NCBI GenBank assembly: GCA_947495795.1
Contig: CANMAI010000001.1
Coordinates: 434,001 to 498,000 of the forward strand
DNA length: 64,000 nucleotides
Reading direction: 5' to 3'
From: an uncultured Paracoccaceae bacterium
GTDB lineage: Bacteria > Pseudomonadota > Alphaproteobacteria > Rhodobacterales > Rhodobacteraceae
Positions 36,872-46,496 of this stretch are shown here, one piece after another; positions within the stretch are counted from its first letter, which is position 1; each line of letters begins with the position of its first letter. Position numbers and translations under genes: made by a program. Below the pieces are notes generated by a model. That model worked only from the letters and a program-made list of their open reading frames with translations. It was not told the DNA's origin and searched no databases.

Positions 36872-37834
36872 TTACTCCGCCGCATCTCCGACCATCTCGC
36901 GCATAAGGGGATCATTTCTCGCCAGAAGATGCGGATAGCGCGAACGGATGACGGAAATCGCATGCTCCTCAATCTCGGCATTCAGCTCTGCTCCCAAAAG
37001 TACGACAAACGCACTCAGGTAAAACCACATCAGAAGGGAAACAACTGCCCCCAGCGACCCGTAAACCTCGTTATAGTTACCAAAATTGCTGAGATAGAAT
37101 GAAAACAGCACGGATACGATTACCCAGAGAGAGACAGCAAACAGCGTTCCAAGCGTGATCCACGGAAGGCGGCGAGTGCGGCGGCTGGGGCCAAACCGGT
37201 AGAGCGCACCAATACCGAGGGTGACAGAAGAGAGCGCGACACCCCAGCGCAGGATCCCAACGGCAATTGTGCTTCCCGGGCCAAGCGGCACAAAAGCCAT
37301 AATGGTCGGTATCACCACTACGGTTGCAAGGGTTAAGAGAGAAACGAGGATGAGAAGAAGCGTCAGCGCGTAGGCAACCATCATGTTCCACACAAAGTTG
37401 CGGGTATTGCTTTCCCGGCAGATCACATTCAGGCCCGAGATCATCGCCGTGATACCTGCGCGCGCGCTCCATGTTGCGAGCAGAAGGCTGACAATTGAGG
37501 CCACCCCCAGTGTCTGACGCTCCGCAGTGATTAAGAGCGTCACGCGACTGTTCACCAGATCAAACACTTCCGTTGGTAGAATTGGGCGAAGGAGACCAAT
37601 GTTTTCCTGAACCACAATCGGGTTGGCAAAGTACCCGTAGATAGAAATAGTGGCTGTAATACCGGGAAACAGTGCCAGCATTGCAAAGAACGCGATCCCT
37701 GCAGCCATCATCGAAAGGTTCTTGTCTCCTATGCCCTGGCCAATCCGCTGCCAGATTTTCCACCAGTCATTCCACGCGAACTTATCCCGATTCAGGACAA
37801 GCTGGTTTATGGTAACACGCGAATTAAGAGGCAT
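36872..37834 (-). CDS. YihY/virulence factor BrkB family membrane protein
   Basis: The 320-residue inner-membrane protein has about six helices: 43-65, 100-125, 145-180, 188-212, 225-250 and 260-290. DKNLSMMAAGIAFFAMLALFPG is the family's first-helix signature, and NEVYGSLGAVVSLLMWFYLSAFVVLLGAELNAEIE the last. Functions proposed for this family (once thought to be RNase BN) are not settled. It is separated from the Crp-family gene by 89 bp on the same strand. Confidence 0.93.
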   Translation of the reverse strand: MPLNSRVTINQLVLNRDKFAWNDWWKIWQRIGQGIGDKNLSMMAAGIAFFAMLALFPGITATISIYGYFANPIVVQENIGLLRPILPTEVFDLVNSRVTLLITAERQTLGVASIVSLLLATWSARAGITAMISGLNVICRESNTRNFVWNMMVAYALTLLLILVSLLTLATVVVIPTIMAFVPLGPGSTIAVGILRWGVALSSVTLGIGALYRFGPSRRTRRLPWITLGTLFAVSLWVIVSVLFSFYLSNFGNYNEVYGSLGAVVSLLMWFYLSAFVVLLGAELNAEIEEHAISVIRSRYPHLLARNDPLMREMVGDAAE

Positions 37835-37907
37835 CGGGTTGGCTCACGCACGAATGGAATGCTTCAGGCAATACTAGCTGCGTTTGAGAAAACCGCCACT
37901 CTATGTC

Positions 37908-40900
37908 TCAGTAGTCCTTCTCATAGAAAATCCCGATACTACCTTCGCCATCGTTCCCGAAGGTTGCGCGGCCACGCAAATTATCGGTGATATCGATGTT
38001 GATGGTTGCCCGCGCATCGCCATCATCTTCGGCTTCCACATCAAGATAGATGTTGTCCCGAAGATATGCGCCGGCTCGAACGCCGATTTCACCCTCATCT
38101 CCGGTCACAACATCCAGATTGGAAAGGCCGGTGGCGGATCTTAGGCCTTCTAGAATACCACCGCTGCCACCACCAGCCAAAGTGGCCGCTGCCGTAGCAA
38201 GCTGTGCCACTTGAAAGGGAGTCAGTTCGCTCAGGTTTCTCTGGAAGATAAGGAGAGCCAACAATTCGTCCTGAGGAAGCTCAGGGCTGGATGTCAGCGT
38301 GACCTGCGGGTCGGAAACACGGCCCTCGACCACAAGGTTTACGGTCGTTTCTTGCGCGTTTGTCGTTGCCACCAGCCGGATTCGCGGATCGAAATCGCCA
38401 CTTAGTTGGATAACGCCCTCGTCGAACTCCAGCCTCTGGCCGAGTATATTGATCCGGCCTCTGATCAAAGCAAACTCTCCGATTGGCAAAACATCGGAGA
38501 CACGGCCACGCAGACGCACCACGCCGCCCATTTCCACATCAAGCCCGCGGCCACGCACAAAGATCTGATTGGGTGCTGATATCTCTACATCAAGTCGCAA
38601 ATCGGAAGATCCGCTCCGGCTACCGCGTTCCTGTTCTGGCAAGCCAGCACGGTCAAGGGTAAGGGCCGCATCAGCTGGCAAGTTGCGGTGTTCAATATCC
38701 AAAAGCACGCCTTCCCGGATACCGAAACTGTTGGGCACCGTAATTTCGGTTTTGCCGATGTCGACGCGTCCCGAAATACGCCCTGCGCCCGCGAGAGGCC
38801 CGTCTACGGTGATGTTGGCAGAGATCGTCGTGTCCACCAATTGGCCATCGGAGTAACGTGCATTGTTCAATCGCAAGGCCAGATCAGCAGGAATACCTCT
38901 GGTAAACCCGACCCGCCCTTGTCCTGAGATTGAGCCGCCTTGTGCCAACTCACCCGACAGTGAACGAATGTCGATACCCCGGCCACTGAAACCGGCGTTC
39001 ATGTCGATGTTATTGACGCGAACATTTCGCAGAGGGTCTACCAGAGTGGCATTGGCAATCGTGGCCGTACCGGAAAACTGCGGGCCAGCCCATGGCCCGC
39101 TGACCGTTCCAGAAGTAACAAGGCGTCCGCCAATCTGGATCGCTTGCTCAGCCAGGGCCACATTGGCCAAGGCCAACGGCACTGTACCCTGAAAATCAAT
39201 ATTCACGCGCTGCTGTGCCACAGGCACTCTGCCACTCGCAGAAACCTGAAGGCCGTTCGCATCGGAGATTTCCGCACTCTCCAGGGTAAGAACGTTTCGG
39301 GCGAAATCTCCATTGGCACGAACGCGGATGGGCTGCACCCCGTTGGATCGAAGGGCGCGTGCAGAGATCCTTTCGCCCTGACCTGCAAATGATGCGCTGG
39401 GCCGGGCCAAAGTACCTGAGATATCAGCTGTCGCGCCAATACGCCCCTCAAGGCCCTGATTGCCTGTCATTTGATTCAGTTCGCTTAGGTTAAGATTGCT
39501 GATTTCCGCCGCAAGATCGATCCGTCCGGCATCCGAAGTGAGAGGAAGGGCACCGGAAAGAGTTACCCTGCCCGTATTCTCAGCCTCCAAACCTGCAGTG
39601 ATATCCAGACGATTGCTGTCCGTCCGCCCGCGCGCCGTGAGGTTGAAAGGTGAAAACCCAATCTCACGCACAGGTGCAGCACTCAGGGCACGAGCATCAA
39701 TATCAAAGGAAACGTCTGGAGCCTCTCTTGGCCCAAAAAGGCGGGCCGCGCCGGAAATATAGCCTTCAAGTGCAAGGTCAGGAACGACGAGATCCGCCAC
39801 AGAAAGCGGTACATTGGCGAGATCAAACGTCATCAACCAGCGGTCAGACACACTGCCTTCTGCACGAATTTCGCCATCTCCCACTTTCAATGCAAAGGTG
39901 GAAAGCCCGATCAGCGCGCCTCTCATCTCCAGCGTGGCAGGCCGCGAAAGAACAGCTTCCTGCTCTCCATCTCTCAATACAAGATCGACAAGGTTCAGCC
40001 GAAACCCAGGGTCCAGATTTGTCAGAGCTCCGGCAAGGTTGATCTCCGTTCCACGATCAAGCAGCGCGTTTGCCCGAAGGTCCATCTCCAGCCCGGTACG
40101 ATCTGCCTGTACCTCAAGCTCGGTTATACCGACGCCGCTAAGAATTGCCCGGTCCGCCTCTATCCGGCCCTCGGCCAAAGGCACGCCCAGAAGGTCACGG
40201 ATATCAAGATCGAGGTCCAGCGCTTCAAGGCTGTGCTGTTCCACCACAATGTCTCTCGCAAAACCCGTCAGCTGCAAACGCTGGCCGCCCTCGGATCGTG
40301 ATAGAATTACGCCAAGCTCGGCCACACCCTCAGCCTCTGCCAAAAGCAGGGTAGCGGGAACTGAAAGATCTGGGGATTTCACATCAATTGAACCGGCGAT
40401 CAGACCGTCCCCACCCTGAGAAACGCTCCCCTCCAATTGTGTTTCGCCCAGTACCAACTCAAAACTTCGCAAGGCTCGAAACCGCTGATTCACTTCCAGC
40501 GCACCAGAAAGAGCAAGATCGGCCTCGCCAATACTGCCCGTACCCCGGAGAGCACCATCAAGCTCAGAGCCGCCGTTGTTAACCTCCCCTTCAAACGCCA
40601 CCTTCAGATTTCTGACATCCCGCTCCACAAGCTGGCCATTTGGAATGCTGACCTCAGCCTTCAGCGTAATGCGGTCCGCAGGACCCAAAGCCTGCGCAAC
40701 CACACTGGCCGCACCCGCACTTTCCGGATGGATGAGGCCGATATCCGAAAGCGCAGCAGTAACGGCAAAATCGGTGTTGGAGCTGGCATAACGCCCTTGC
40801 GCTGTGAGAGTGAGGTTGTCGTTCTGCAAGCGGAACGCACGCGCCACGACACCCGAAGTGGAGCGAGCAAGCCCGCCGCTGAGCCGTGTGCTGCCCTCAA

Positions 40901-42518
40901 GCAAGGCATCAAGCGTCGGAGTGCCAAGTACAAGGCTCTCTGCTGATCCTCGCAAATCAACATCGAATGCTCCGGAAAGCGGCTCCACACGTCCCTCGGT
41001 GGCGAGCGTAAGCGCGCCGGCAAGATCGCGCCCCGCAAGATCCGCAAACGGCGAAAGATCACCGATCCGTGCAACGATCTGGCCATCGAGCGCCAGATCA
41101 GCAATATCTCCCTCCGCCTCAAGCGATATCCCTGCACCTGCAATCACAAGATTTCGCACCGAAAGGGGCGCTCCTGCTTCCCAGTTAAACAGGGCAGTCG
41201 CATCAATACGGTCTCCAAGAGCCTCTTCGATTTCCGGTTTCTCAGAGCCTATTCCCTCAAGCGCGGCCCGGAACCGCCCGGAGAGTGCTCGCTCTGTCGC
41301 GGAGCTGATGTTTTCACTCTCACCACCAAGATCAAGCGAAACGGATTGTACTTCAATTTCACCACTTCGAAGCGTACGAATTTGAAGCTCGCCGCCCCAG
41401 TCGCCTGCCTGAGAAACTCCAAAGTTGAAATCCAACGTTCCGTCCTGAAGAGATGTACTTCCATCTCCAAAGGGCAGGATCAGTGGCGCTCCATCGGCAG
41501 ACCCTATCTGACCAGTCAGCCGTGCCTCTTTCAGAAAGCCACCGGAAAGCGTTTCTCCGCTTCCGGTCAGTTGCAAACCAGCCGTTTCAACTGAAAAATC
41601 GGAGACGCGAAGGCCGCCATCTGCAAGCTCGCTGCCCGCAATCCGCAGAGTTGCGTCACCGCCAAAGAAGGGGGCGTAGAGATCGGGGACAACATCCTGG
41701 AGCTTTCCGATCAGTTCGGCATCAAACCCTTGAAGGCCCTCCTGATCCTGTAGACGAAGATTGCCGTCAACCAGTTGCGCTCCATCAACCGCAAGATCGA
41801 GGTTGATACTCAGATCGGAAAGCGGCCCACGACCTTCGATATCTAGATTGACCGAGGGTTTGCCCGGCAAATTGAGAGCGTTCGCCACCACCCCGTCGGG
41901 CGGTTCGGCAAAATCCAGATCAACCGCCAGCTCTTCAGTTGCCCCATCAAAGCTTGCCTGAAGCGAAAGAGCTCCACCCGGGCCGTCAAGCCGCTCCATC
42001 TCAAGCGTCGTCTCGAACTGGCCTTCCACAATGGAAAGATCACCCGAAACCTGAACGATCGCCGCCAAGCCAAAAAGCGATTCTCCAAACGATAGTTCTT
42101 CAATCTCCAAACCACCCAAAGCAACGGAGACCGGGAGCTCCGGCAATTTCAGCGGTTGCGCTTCAGCTTCCGGCAGTGCGTTCGGATCGGCAATCGGGCC
42201 GCGTGGAATGGAGATCTTGCGCGCAGCCAGTTCCTCTACTTCCACGCGACCGCGCAAAAGCGCCGAGCGGTTCCAGACAATCCGGGCATCCTCTATTTGA
42301 AGCCAGATACCCTCCGGATCCGAGATCGTGATACGCTCCACCGTGGCGGAGCTGGAGAGTACACCGTTCACACCGCTCAAACGGATTTTGCGTGTTTCCG
42401 TAGAAAGGTTGTCCTCCAGAAGTCCGATGATAAAGCCGTTGTCATCCGCACCCTCCGTCTGCGCACGAACCGGGATGGCGAGGGCCAGCAATATGAGAGT
42501 GAAGGCTACGAAACGCAT
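37908..42518 (-). CDS. tamB: Translocation and assembly module subunit TamB
   Basis: The 1536-residue protein has an N-terminal signal or anchor (MRFVAFTLILLALAIPVRAQ). Very long repetitive beta sequence follows, with many segments such as GALTLATEGRVEPLSGAF and LDLDIRDLLGVPLAEGRI. This fits the periplasm-spanning hydrophobic groove of AsmA-like proteins. The C-terminal DUF490 part ends with QRNLSELTPFQVAQLATAAATLAGG and LRGRATFGNDGEGSIGIFYEKDY. TamB works with TamA in outer-membrane protein insertion and, in other bacteria, phospholipid transport. Its start overlaps the tamA stop by 1 bp. Confidence 0.95.
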   Translation of the reverse strand: MRFVAFTLILLALAIPVRAQTEGADDNGFIIGLLEDNLSTETRKIRLSGVNGVLSSSATVERITISDPEGIWLQIEDARIVWNRSALLRGRVEVEELAARKISIPRGPIADPNALPEAEAQPLKLPELPVSVALGGLEIEELSFGESLFGLAAIVQVSGDLSIVEGQFETTLEMERLDGPGGALSLQASFDGATEELAVDLDFAEPPDGVVANALNLPGKPSVNLDIEGRGPLSDLSINLDLAVDGAQLVDGNLRLQDQEGLQGFDAELIGKLQDVVPDLYAPFFGGDATLRIAGSELADGGLRVSDFSVETAGLQLTGSGETLSGGFLKEARLTGQIGSADGAPLILPFGDGSTSLQDGTLDFNFGVSQAGDWGGELQIRTLRSGEIEVQSVSLDLGGESENISSATERALSGRFRAALEGIGSEKPEIEEALGDRIDATALFNWEAGAPLSVRNLVIAGAGISLEAEGDIADLALDGQIVARIGDLSPFADLAGRDLAGALTLATEGRVEPLSGAFDVDLRGSAESLVLGTPTLDALLEGSTRLSGGLARSTSGVVARAFRLQNDNLTLTAQGRYASSNTDFAVTAALSDIGLIHPESAGAASVVAQALGPADRITLKAEVSIPNGQLVERDVRNLKVAFEGEVNNGGSELDGALRGTGSIGEADLALSGALEVNQRFRALRSFELVLGETQLEGSVSQGGDGLIAGSIDVKSPDLSVPATLLLAEAEGVAELGVILSRSEGGQRLQLTGFARDIVVEQHSLEALDLDLDIRDLLGVPLAEGRIEADRAILSGVGITELEVQADRTGLEMDLRANALLDRGTEINLAGALTNLDPGFRLNLVDLVLRDGEQEAVLSRPATLEMRGALIGLSTFALKVGDGEIRAEGSVSDRWLMTFDLANVPLSVADLVVPDLALEGYISGAARLFGPREAPDVSFDIDARALSAAPVREIGFSPFNLTARGRTDSNRLDITAGLEAENTGRVTLSGALPLTSDAGRIDLAAEISNLNLSELNQMTGNQGLEGRIGATADISGTLARPSASFAGQGERISARALRSNGVQPIRVRANGDFARNVLTLESAEISDANGLQVSASGRVPVAQQRVNIDFQGTVPLALANVALAEQAIQIGGRLVTSGTVSGPWAGPQFSGTATIANATLVDPLRNVRVNNIDMNAGFSGRGIDIRSLSGELAQGGSISGQGRVGFTRGIPADLALRLNNARYSDGQLVDTTISANITVDGPLAGAGRISGRVDIGKTEITVPNSFGIREGVLLDIEHRNLPADAALTLDRAGLPEQERGSRSGSSDLRLDVEISAPNQIFVRGRGLDVEMGGVVRLRGRVSDVLPIGEFALIRGRINILGQRLEFDEGVIQLSGDFDPRIRLVATTNAQETTVNLVVEGRVSDPQVTLTSSPELPQDELLALLIFQRNLSELTPFQVAQLATAAATLAGGGSGGILEGLRSATGLSNLDVVTGDEGEIGVRAGAYLRDNIYLDVEAEDDGDARATINIDITDNLRGRATFGNDGEGSIGIFYEKDY

Positions 42519-44431
42519 CAGAACGCCTGCCCAAGGCCGATATAGAACGCCACCCTCGGATCATTCGGGCGACGATCGACGGGTGTGCCGATATCCAGAC
42601 GCAGAGGTCCAAGACCGGTATTGTACCGCAACCCAAGGCCAACCCCGATACGCGGATCATACCCGGCAAAGGGCAGTGTATCGTTACTTACAAAGCCTGA
42701 GTCGACGAATGCAACCATTCCAAAGCTTTCGGTTATGCGCTGACGGTACTCTGCCGAAAGCTCCAGAAAGGATCGGCCACCCAATGTATCGCCCCCCACC
42801 TCTGTCCCGATGGAGCGGAACCCATAGCCCCGCACCGAGCCACCACCTCCTGAGAAAAAAAGCTGATCCGGTGGCAATTCTCTCAGCGCCCCACCAAGAA
42901 CCGAACCAATACCTATACGTGCAGCCAAAACCGTGCCGCGCGTAGCACCAAAAGAAAGGTAACCGCGAGCATCCAATTCAGATCGCACTGCAAGAGACTC
43001 AAATTCGACTTCATAGAAAGGCGTCACCTCTCCGGAAAGATAGTAACCCCGCGTTGCATCGGTTGGATTGTCCCGCTTGTCGAAAGTCAGCTCGGACTCG
43101 ACAGCAAATGTCAGAAATTCACGGGTGCCAATCTCATCTTCGACCCTTGAATAGGATGTATCGAGAAACAGGCTTCCATCCAGCCGGGGTGTAAAAATAC
43201 GGCGAAAACCCACATATGCGGAAACCGAACGATCTCTGTAGATATCGAAGACATTCTGCTCCGCCGAAGCCCCAACCTCGAGATCAGTATCAGGATTGAA
43301 AACGCCGGGTACCCGGTAGGAGACACTCGCTAGATAATCGTAATCCGATACACTTCTGACATCATCAATACCCCCAACCTTGGCATCAAACCGAAGCCGT
43401 TCCGCACGGCCAAGAACATTGCGGTGCAGCCAGAAAGCTTCCAGCCCAATCCCGTCAAGCGAGGAAAGCGTTGCCCCAACGCCGACCCTTCGCGGCTTGC
43501 GATCCTGAACATCGACTGTAATTGGCAAAAGCCCGTCTTCCCCGATTTCCGTTCCTTCCACCAGCCGCACTGACCGAAACACGCCAAGGCGCGTCAACCG
43601 CGCACGGGCCCGATCCAGAGCTTCAGGGGAATACCCCTCTCCCTCGCTCAAGCCTGTCATGTAGCGAATAAACCCTGGCGGTACTCTTTTGGAGCCGCGA
43701 ACACTGGGCTCTTCCAGACTGGCCTGCTGCCCTGGCTCAAGAACAATTAGCGCATCGACCGTATTTGTTGCGTGGTTGGCCACCACCTCCCGATCTGTAA
43801 CAACAGCCAGCGGATGCCCCTTGCTGCGCCACAGATCAACGGCTTCTTCACCCACATCATCAATCACGTCCGCACGCGCCGGATCACCGGAAGCAAACAC
43901 ACTCCGCACCGTTCCCGGTGGCCAGTCACTGCCCAAAATGAAGCCGCTGGGCGGATTTTCTACACGCGTAGTCCCAAACCGGTAACCCGGCCCCGGATCG
44001 ACAGACAGTGTAACGGAAACAGGTGCCCGAAGCTGGCTCGTATTCGGCAGATCGCCGGCTTCCACGCCATTCAGCAAAATACTGATCGCACCCGCATAAT
44101 GGCCTTCCGTGTAAAGCGTGGCGAGCAAGCGTCGGTAATCCGCTTTAGCCGCAACAATCAGGCCTGCAGAACCCGATGCAGGCTCATTTCTCCTTTGCCA
44201 CACGTCTGACGCTGCCAAGAGGCGCCGTCTGAGCTTTCCTTCGGACGTAAGTATTTCTGGTGAAACCGTGTAATCCAGCGGATCAAGGATCTCGACTTTA
44301 TCGCTATCGGGCTCGTCCTCACCAAAGATCTGGAACCCGAAAAGCTCTAGGGCACTGGCAGGCTCTGCTATTTGCAGGAATGATGCTGCGAGAACCATCA
44401 CACCCCCGACCAGCCGAATTTGCACCTGCAT
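42518..44431 (-). CDS. tamA: Outer-membrane assembly protein TamA (BamA/Omp85 family)
   Basis: The 637-residue product has a signal peptide (about 1-28, ending PASA-LEL). POTRA-like domains cover about 40-270, with SLEEPSVRGSKRVPPGFIRYM and ALDRARARLTRLGVFRSVRLVEG typical of the last POTRA. A 16-strand barrel fills the C-terminal half, with the Omp85 lid-lock motif FFSGGGGSVRGYGFRSIG and a final VAFYIGLGQAF. The start at 44431 lacks good spacing; ATG 44398 is possible but would shorten the signal peptide. Confidence 0.95.
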   Translation of the reverse strand: MQVQIRLVGGVMVLAASFLQIAEPASALELFGFQIFGEDEPDSDKVEILDPLDYTVSPEILTSEGKLRRRLLAASDVWQRRNEPASGSAGLIVAAKADYRRLLATLYTEGHYAGAISILLNGVEAGDLPNTSQLRAPVSVTLSVDPGPGYRFGTTRVENPPSGFILGSDWPPGTVRSVFASGDPARADVIDDVGEEAVDLWRSKGHPLAVVTDREVVANHATNTVDALIVLEPGQQASLEEPSVRGSKRVPPGFIRYMTGLSEGEGYSPEALDRARARLTRLGVFRSVRLVEGTEIGEDGLLPITVDVQDRKPRRVGVGATLSSLDGIGLEAFWLHRNVLGRAERLRFDAKVGGIDDVRSVSDYDYLASVSYRVPGVFNPDTDLEVGASAEQNVFDIYRDRSVSAYVGFRRIFTPRLDGSLFLDTSYSRVEDEIGTREFLTFAVESELTFDKRDNPTDATRGYYLSGEVTPFYEVEFESLAVRSELDARGYLSFGATRGTVLAARIGIGSVLGGALRELPPDQLFFSGGGGSVRGYGFRSIGTEVGGDTLGGRSFLELSAEYRQRITESFGMVAFVDSGFVSNDTLPFAGYDPRIGVGLGLRYNTGLGPLRLDIGTPVDRRPNDPRVAFYIGLGQAF

Positions 44432-44506
44432 CTCCCAAATTGAAATTTTTTACTTAGCGCAATCCACCAGAAAAGCAGCGCTCAGGCCACCGCTATTTGA
44501 CCCGGC

Positions 44507-44543
44507 AACAAAAAGAAAGGCCGGTACCTTCCGGACCGGCCTT
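44507..44543 (-). terminator. Rho-independent terminator of the sulfate activation gene
   Basis: On the minus strand AAGGCCGGT-CCGGAAGGT-ACCGGCCTT is followed by TCTTTTTG. The exact 9-bp stem lies 24 bp after the stop at 44568. Confidence 0.88.
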
Positions 44544-44567
44544 CACAATTCCGTAGTTTATTCGACC

Positions 44568-46274
44568 TTATCCAGCGATCAGGCCAAGGCTCTCGAGCTT
44601 AAGGATCACTTGTTGAGCACAGTTATCCACGTCCACATTTTCCGTGTTGAGAACAAGTTCTGCGTTCTTGGGTTCCTCATAAGGATCAGAGATCCCAGTA
44701 AATTCCTTGATCTTGCCAGCACGAGCAAGCGCATAGAGCCCTTTCCGGTCGCGGCGTTCACACTCCTCAATGGAAGTGGCAACATGCACTTCAACGAACG
44801 TGCCATAGCTCTCGATATCTTCGCGTACGGCCCGGCGGGTTGCCGCGTATGGCGCAATGGGCGCGCAAATCGCAATACCGCCATTCTTGCTGATCTCGGA
44901 AGCGACATAGCCGATACGGCGAATGTTAAGATCACGGTGCTCCTTGGAAAAGCCCAGCTCCGAAGAAAGGTTTTTTCGAACAACGTCGCCATCCAGAAGC
45001 GTAACCGGGCGGCCGCCCATCTCCATCAGCTTCACCATAACGGCATTGGCAATCGTCGATTTACCCGAACCGGAGAAACCCGTGAAGAAAATCGTGAAGC
45101 CCTGCTTTGCCTTGGCAGGCTTTGTCCGCCGCAATTCTTCCACCACTTCCGGAAAGGAGAACCATTCCGGGATATCAAGCCCCTCAGAGAGGCGGCGGCG
45201 CAATTCTGTGCCGGAAATGTTGAGAACCGTCATGCCCTCTTCCACTTCATCAGCGGGCTCATATTGTGCCTTCTCCTGAACCCAAACCATATGTTTGAAG
45301 TCCACCATCTCAATGCCCATTTCCTCTTCATATTCCTTGAAGAGGGTCTGAGCATCATAGGGGCCGTAAAAATCCTCCCCTGCGCTGTTCTTGCCGGGGC
45401 CTGCGTGATCACGGCCAACGATCATGTGGGTACAGCCATGGTTTGCACGGATAATCCCGTGCCACACAGCCTCCCGTGGCCCGGCCATGCGCATAGCAAG
45501 GTTCAGCAGGCTCAGTGACGTGGTGGCGGATGGGTACTTATCCAGCACAGCTTCATAGCACCGCACGCGCGTGAAATGATCGATGTCGCCGGGCTTGGTA
45601 AGTCCGACAACGGGATGGATCAATAAGTTGGCCTGCGCTTCCTTGGCCGCCCGGAACGTAAGCTCCTGGTGCGCACGGTGCAGCGGGTTGCGGGTCTGGA
45701 AGGCCACGATCCGGCGCCAACCCATTTTACGGAAAAAGGCCCGCAATTCGTTCGGTGTGTTGCGGCGCGCCCGATAGTCATAGTGGATCGGTTGCTGAAT
45801 GCCGGTAATCGGCCCACCGAGATAAACTGGCCCGGCCGTGTTGTGCAGATAGTTCACGGCAGGATGGGCCAGATCATCCGCACCAAATACCATTTCGGCC
45901 TCACGCGCCTTGTTTGGCACGTACTTGTCGGAAACAGACAGGATCGCAAGGATAACACCCTCCTGATCCCGCAGCGCGATATCGGTTCCGGGCTCCACTT
46001 TCTCAGCGAAGGCTTCATTCACGTCTAACGTGATGGGCATCGGCCACAGCTTACCATCCGCTGTGCGCATATTCTCCACGACAGAGTTGTAATCAGCCTC
46101 GGAAAGAAACCCCTTGAGCGGCGCAAAACCACCGTTCATCAGAAGCTCCAGATCACAGATCTGGCGCGGCGTCAGATCCCATGAAAGCATATCGCCCGCC
46201 TCGGTCTTCAGCTTGGCTGCGCTTTCCTGAGAGACAAAGAGCTCAGCGATAGGCATCGTATTTTGGCTTGTCAT
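44568..46274 (-). CDS. Bifunctional sulfate adenylyltransferase / adenylylsulfate kinase
   Basis: The 568-residue protein fuses ATP sulfurylase (about 1-380) to APS kinase (about 390-568), making PAPS from sulfate and two ATP. The sulfurylase has QTRNPLHRAHQE and GRDHAGPG; the kinase has GFSGSGKST, the LDGDVVRKNL segment and the lid KEFTGISDPYEEP. Both active sites look intact. The order is sulfurylase then kinase. It has its own terminator and lies divergent from a nucleotide-sugar dehydratase, so PAPS may feed sulfate assimilation, glycan sulfation or both. Confidence 0.96.
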   Translation of the reverse strand: MTSQNTMPIAELFVSQESAAKLKTEAGDMLSWDLTPRQICDLELLMNGGFAPLKGFLSEADYNSVVENMRTADGKLWPMPITLDVNEAFAEKVEPGTDIALRDQEGVILAILSVSDKYVPNKAREAEMVFGADDLAHPAVNYLHNTAGPVYLGGPITGIQQPIHYDYRARRNTPNELRAFFRKMGWRRIVAFQTRNPLHRAHQELTFRAAKEAQANLLIHPVVGLTKPGDIDHFTRVRCYEAVLDKYPSATTSLSLLNLAMRMAGPREAVWHGIIRANHGCTHMIVGRDHAGPGKNSAGEDFYGPYDAQTLFKEYEEEMGIEMVDFKHMVWVQEKAQYEPADEVEEGMTVLNISGTELRRRLSEGLDIPEWFSFPEVVEELRRTKPAKAKQGFTIFFTGFSGSGKSTIANAVMVKLMEMGGRPVTLLDGDVVRKNLSSELGFSKEHRDLNIRRIGYVASEISKNGGIAICAPIAPYAATRRAVREDIESYGTFVEVHVATSIEECERRDRKGLYALARAGKIKEFTGISDPYEEPKNAELVLNTENVDVDNCAQQVILKLESLGLIAG

Positions 46275-46496
46275 GGAATTGTCCTGGATTCAGTCTGATA
46301 GAATTGGGTGCCGTGTAGCAGCTAAGGATTAAGGATCAAAGAGTAACTCAGCGCCCATTTGATCCATTTCGTGCCGATATGGTGGAAAAAGAGCGATATT
46401 CAGGCAATTTTAGGGGAAAACGGCCAAGTTCCGCCGAGGGTCGTATTTTTGCTCGAATCTGCGAGTATCGCAAAACAGGATTATTTGCGGGATAGC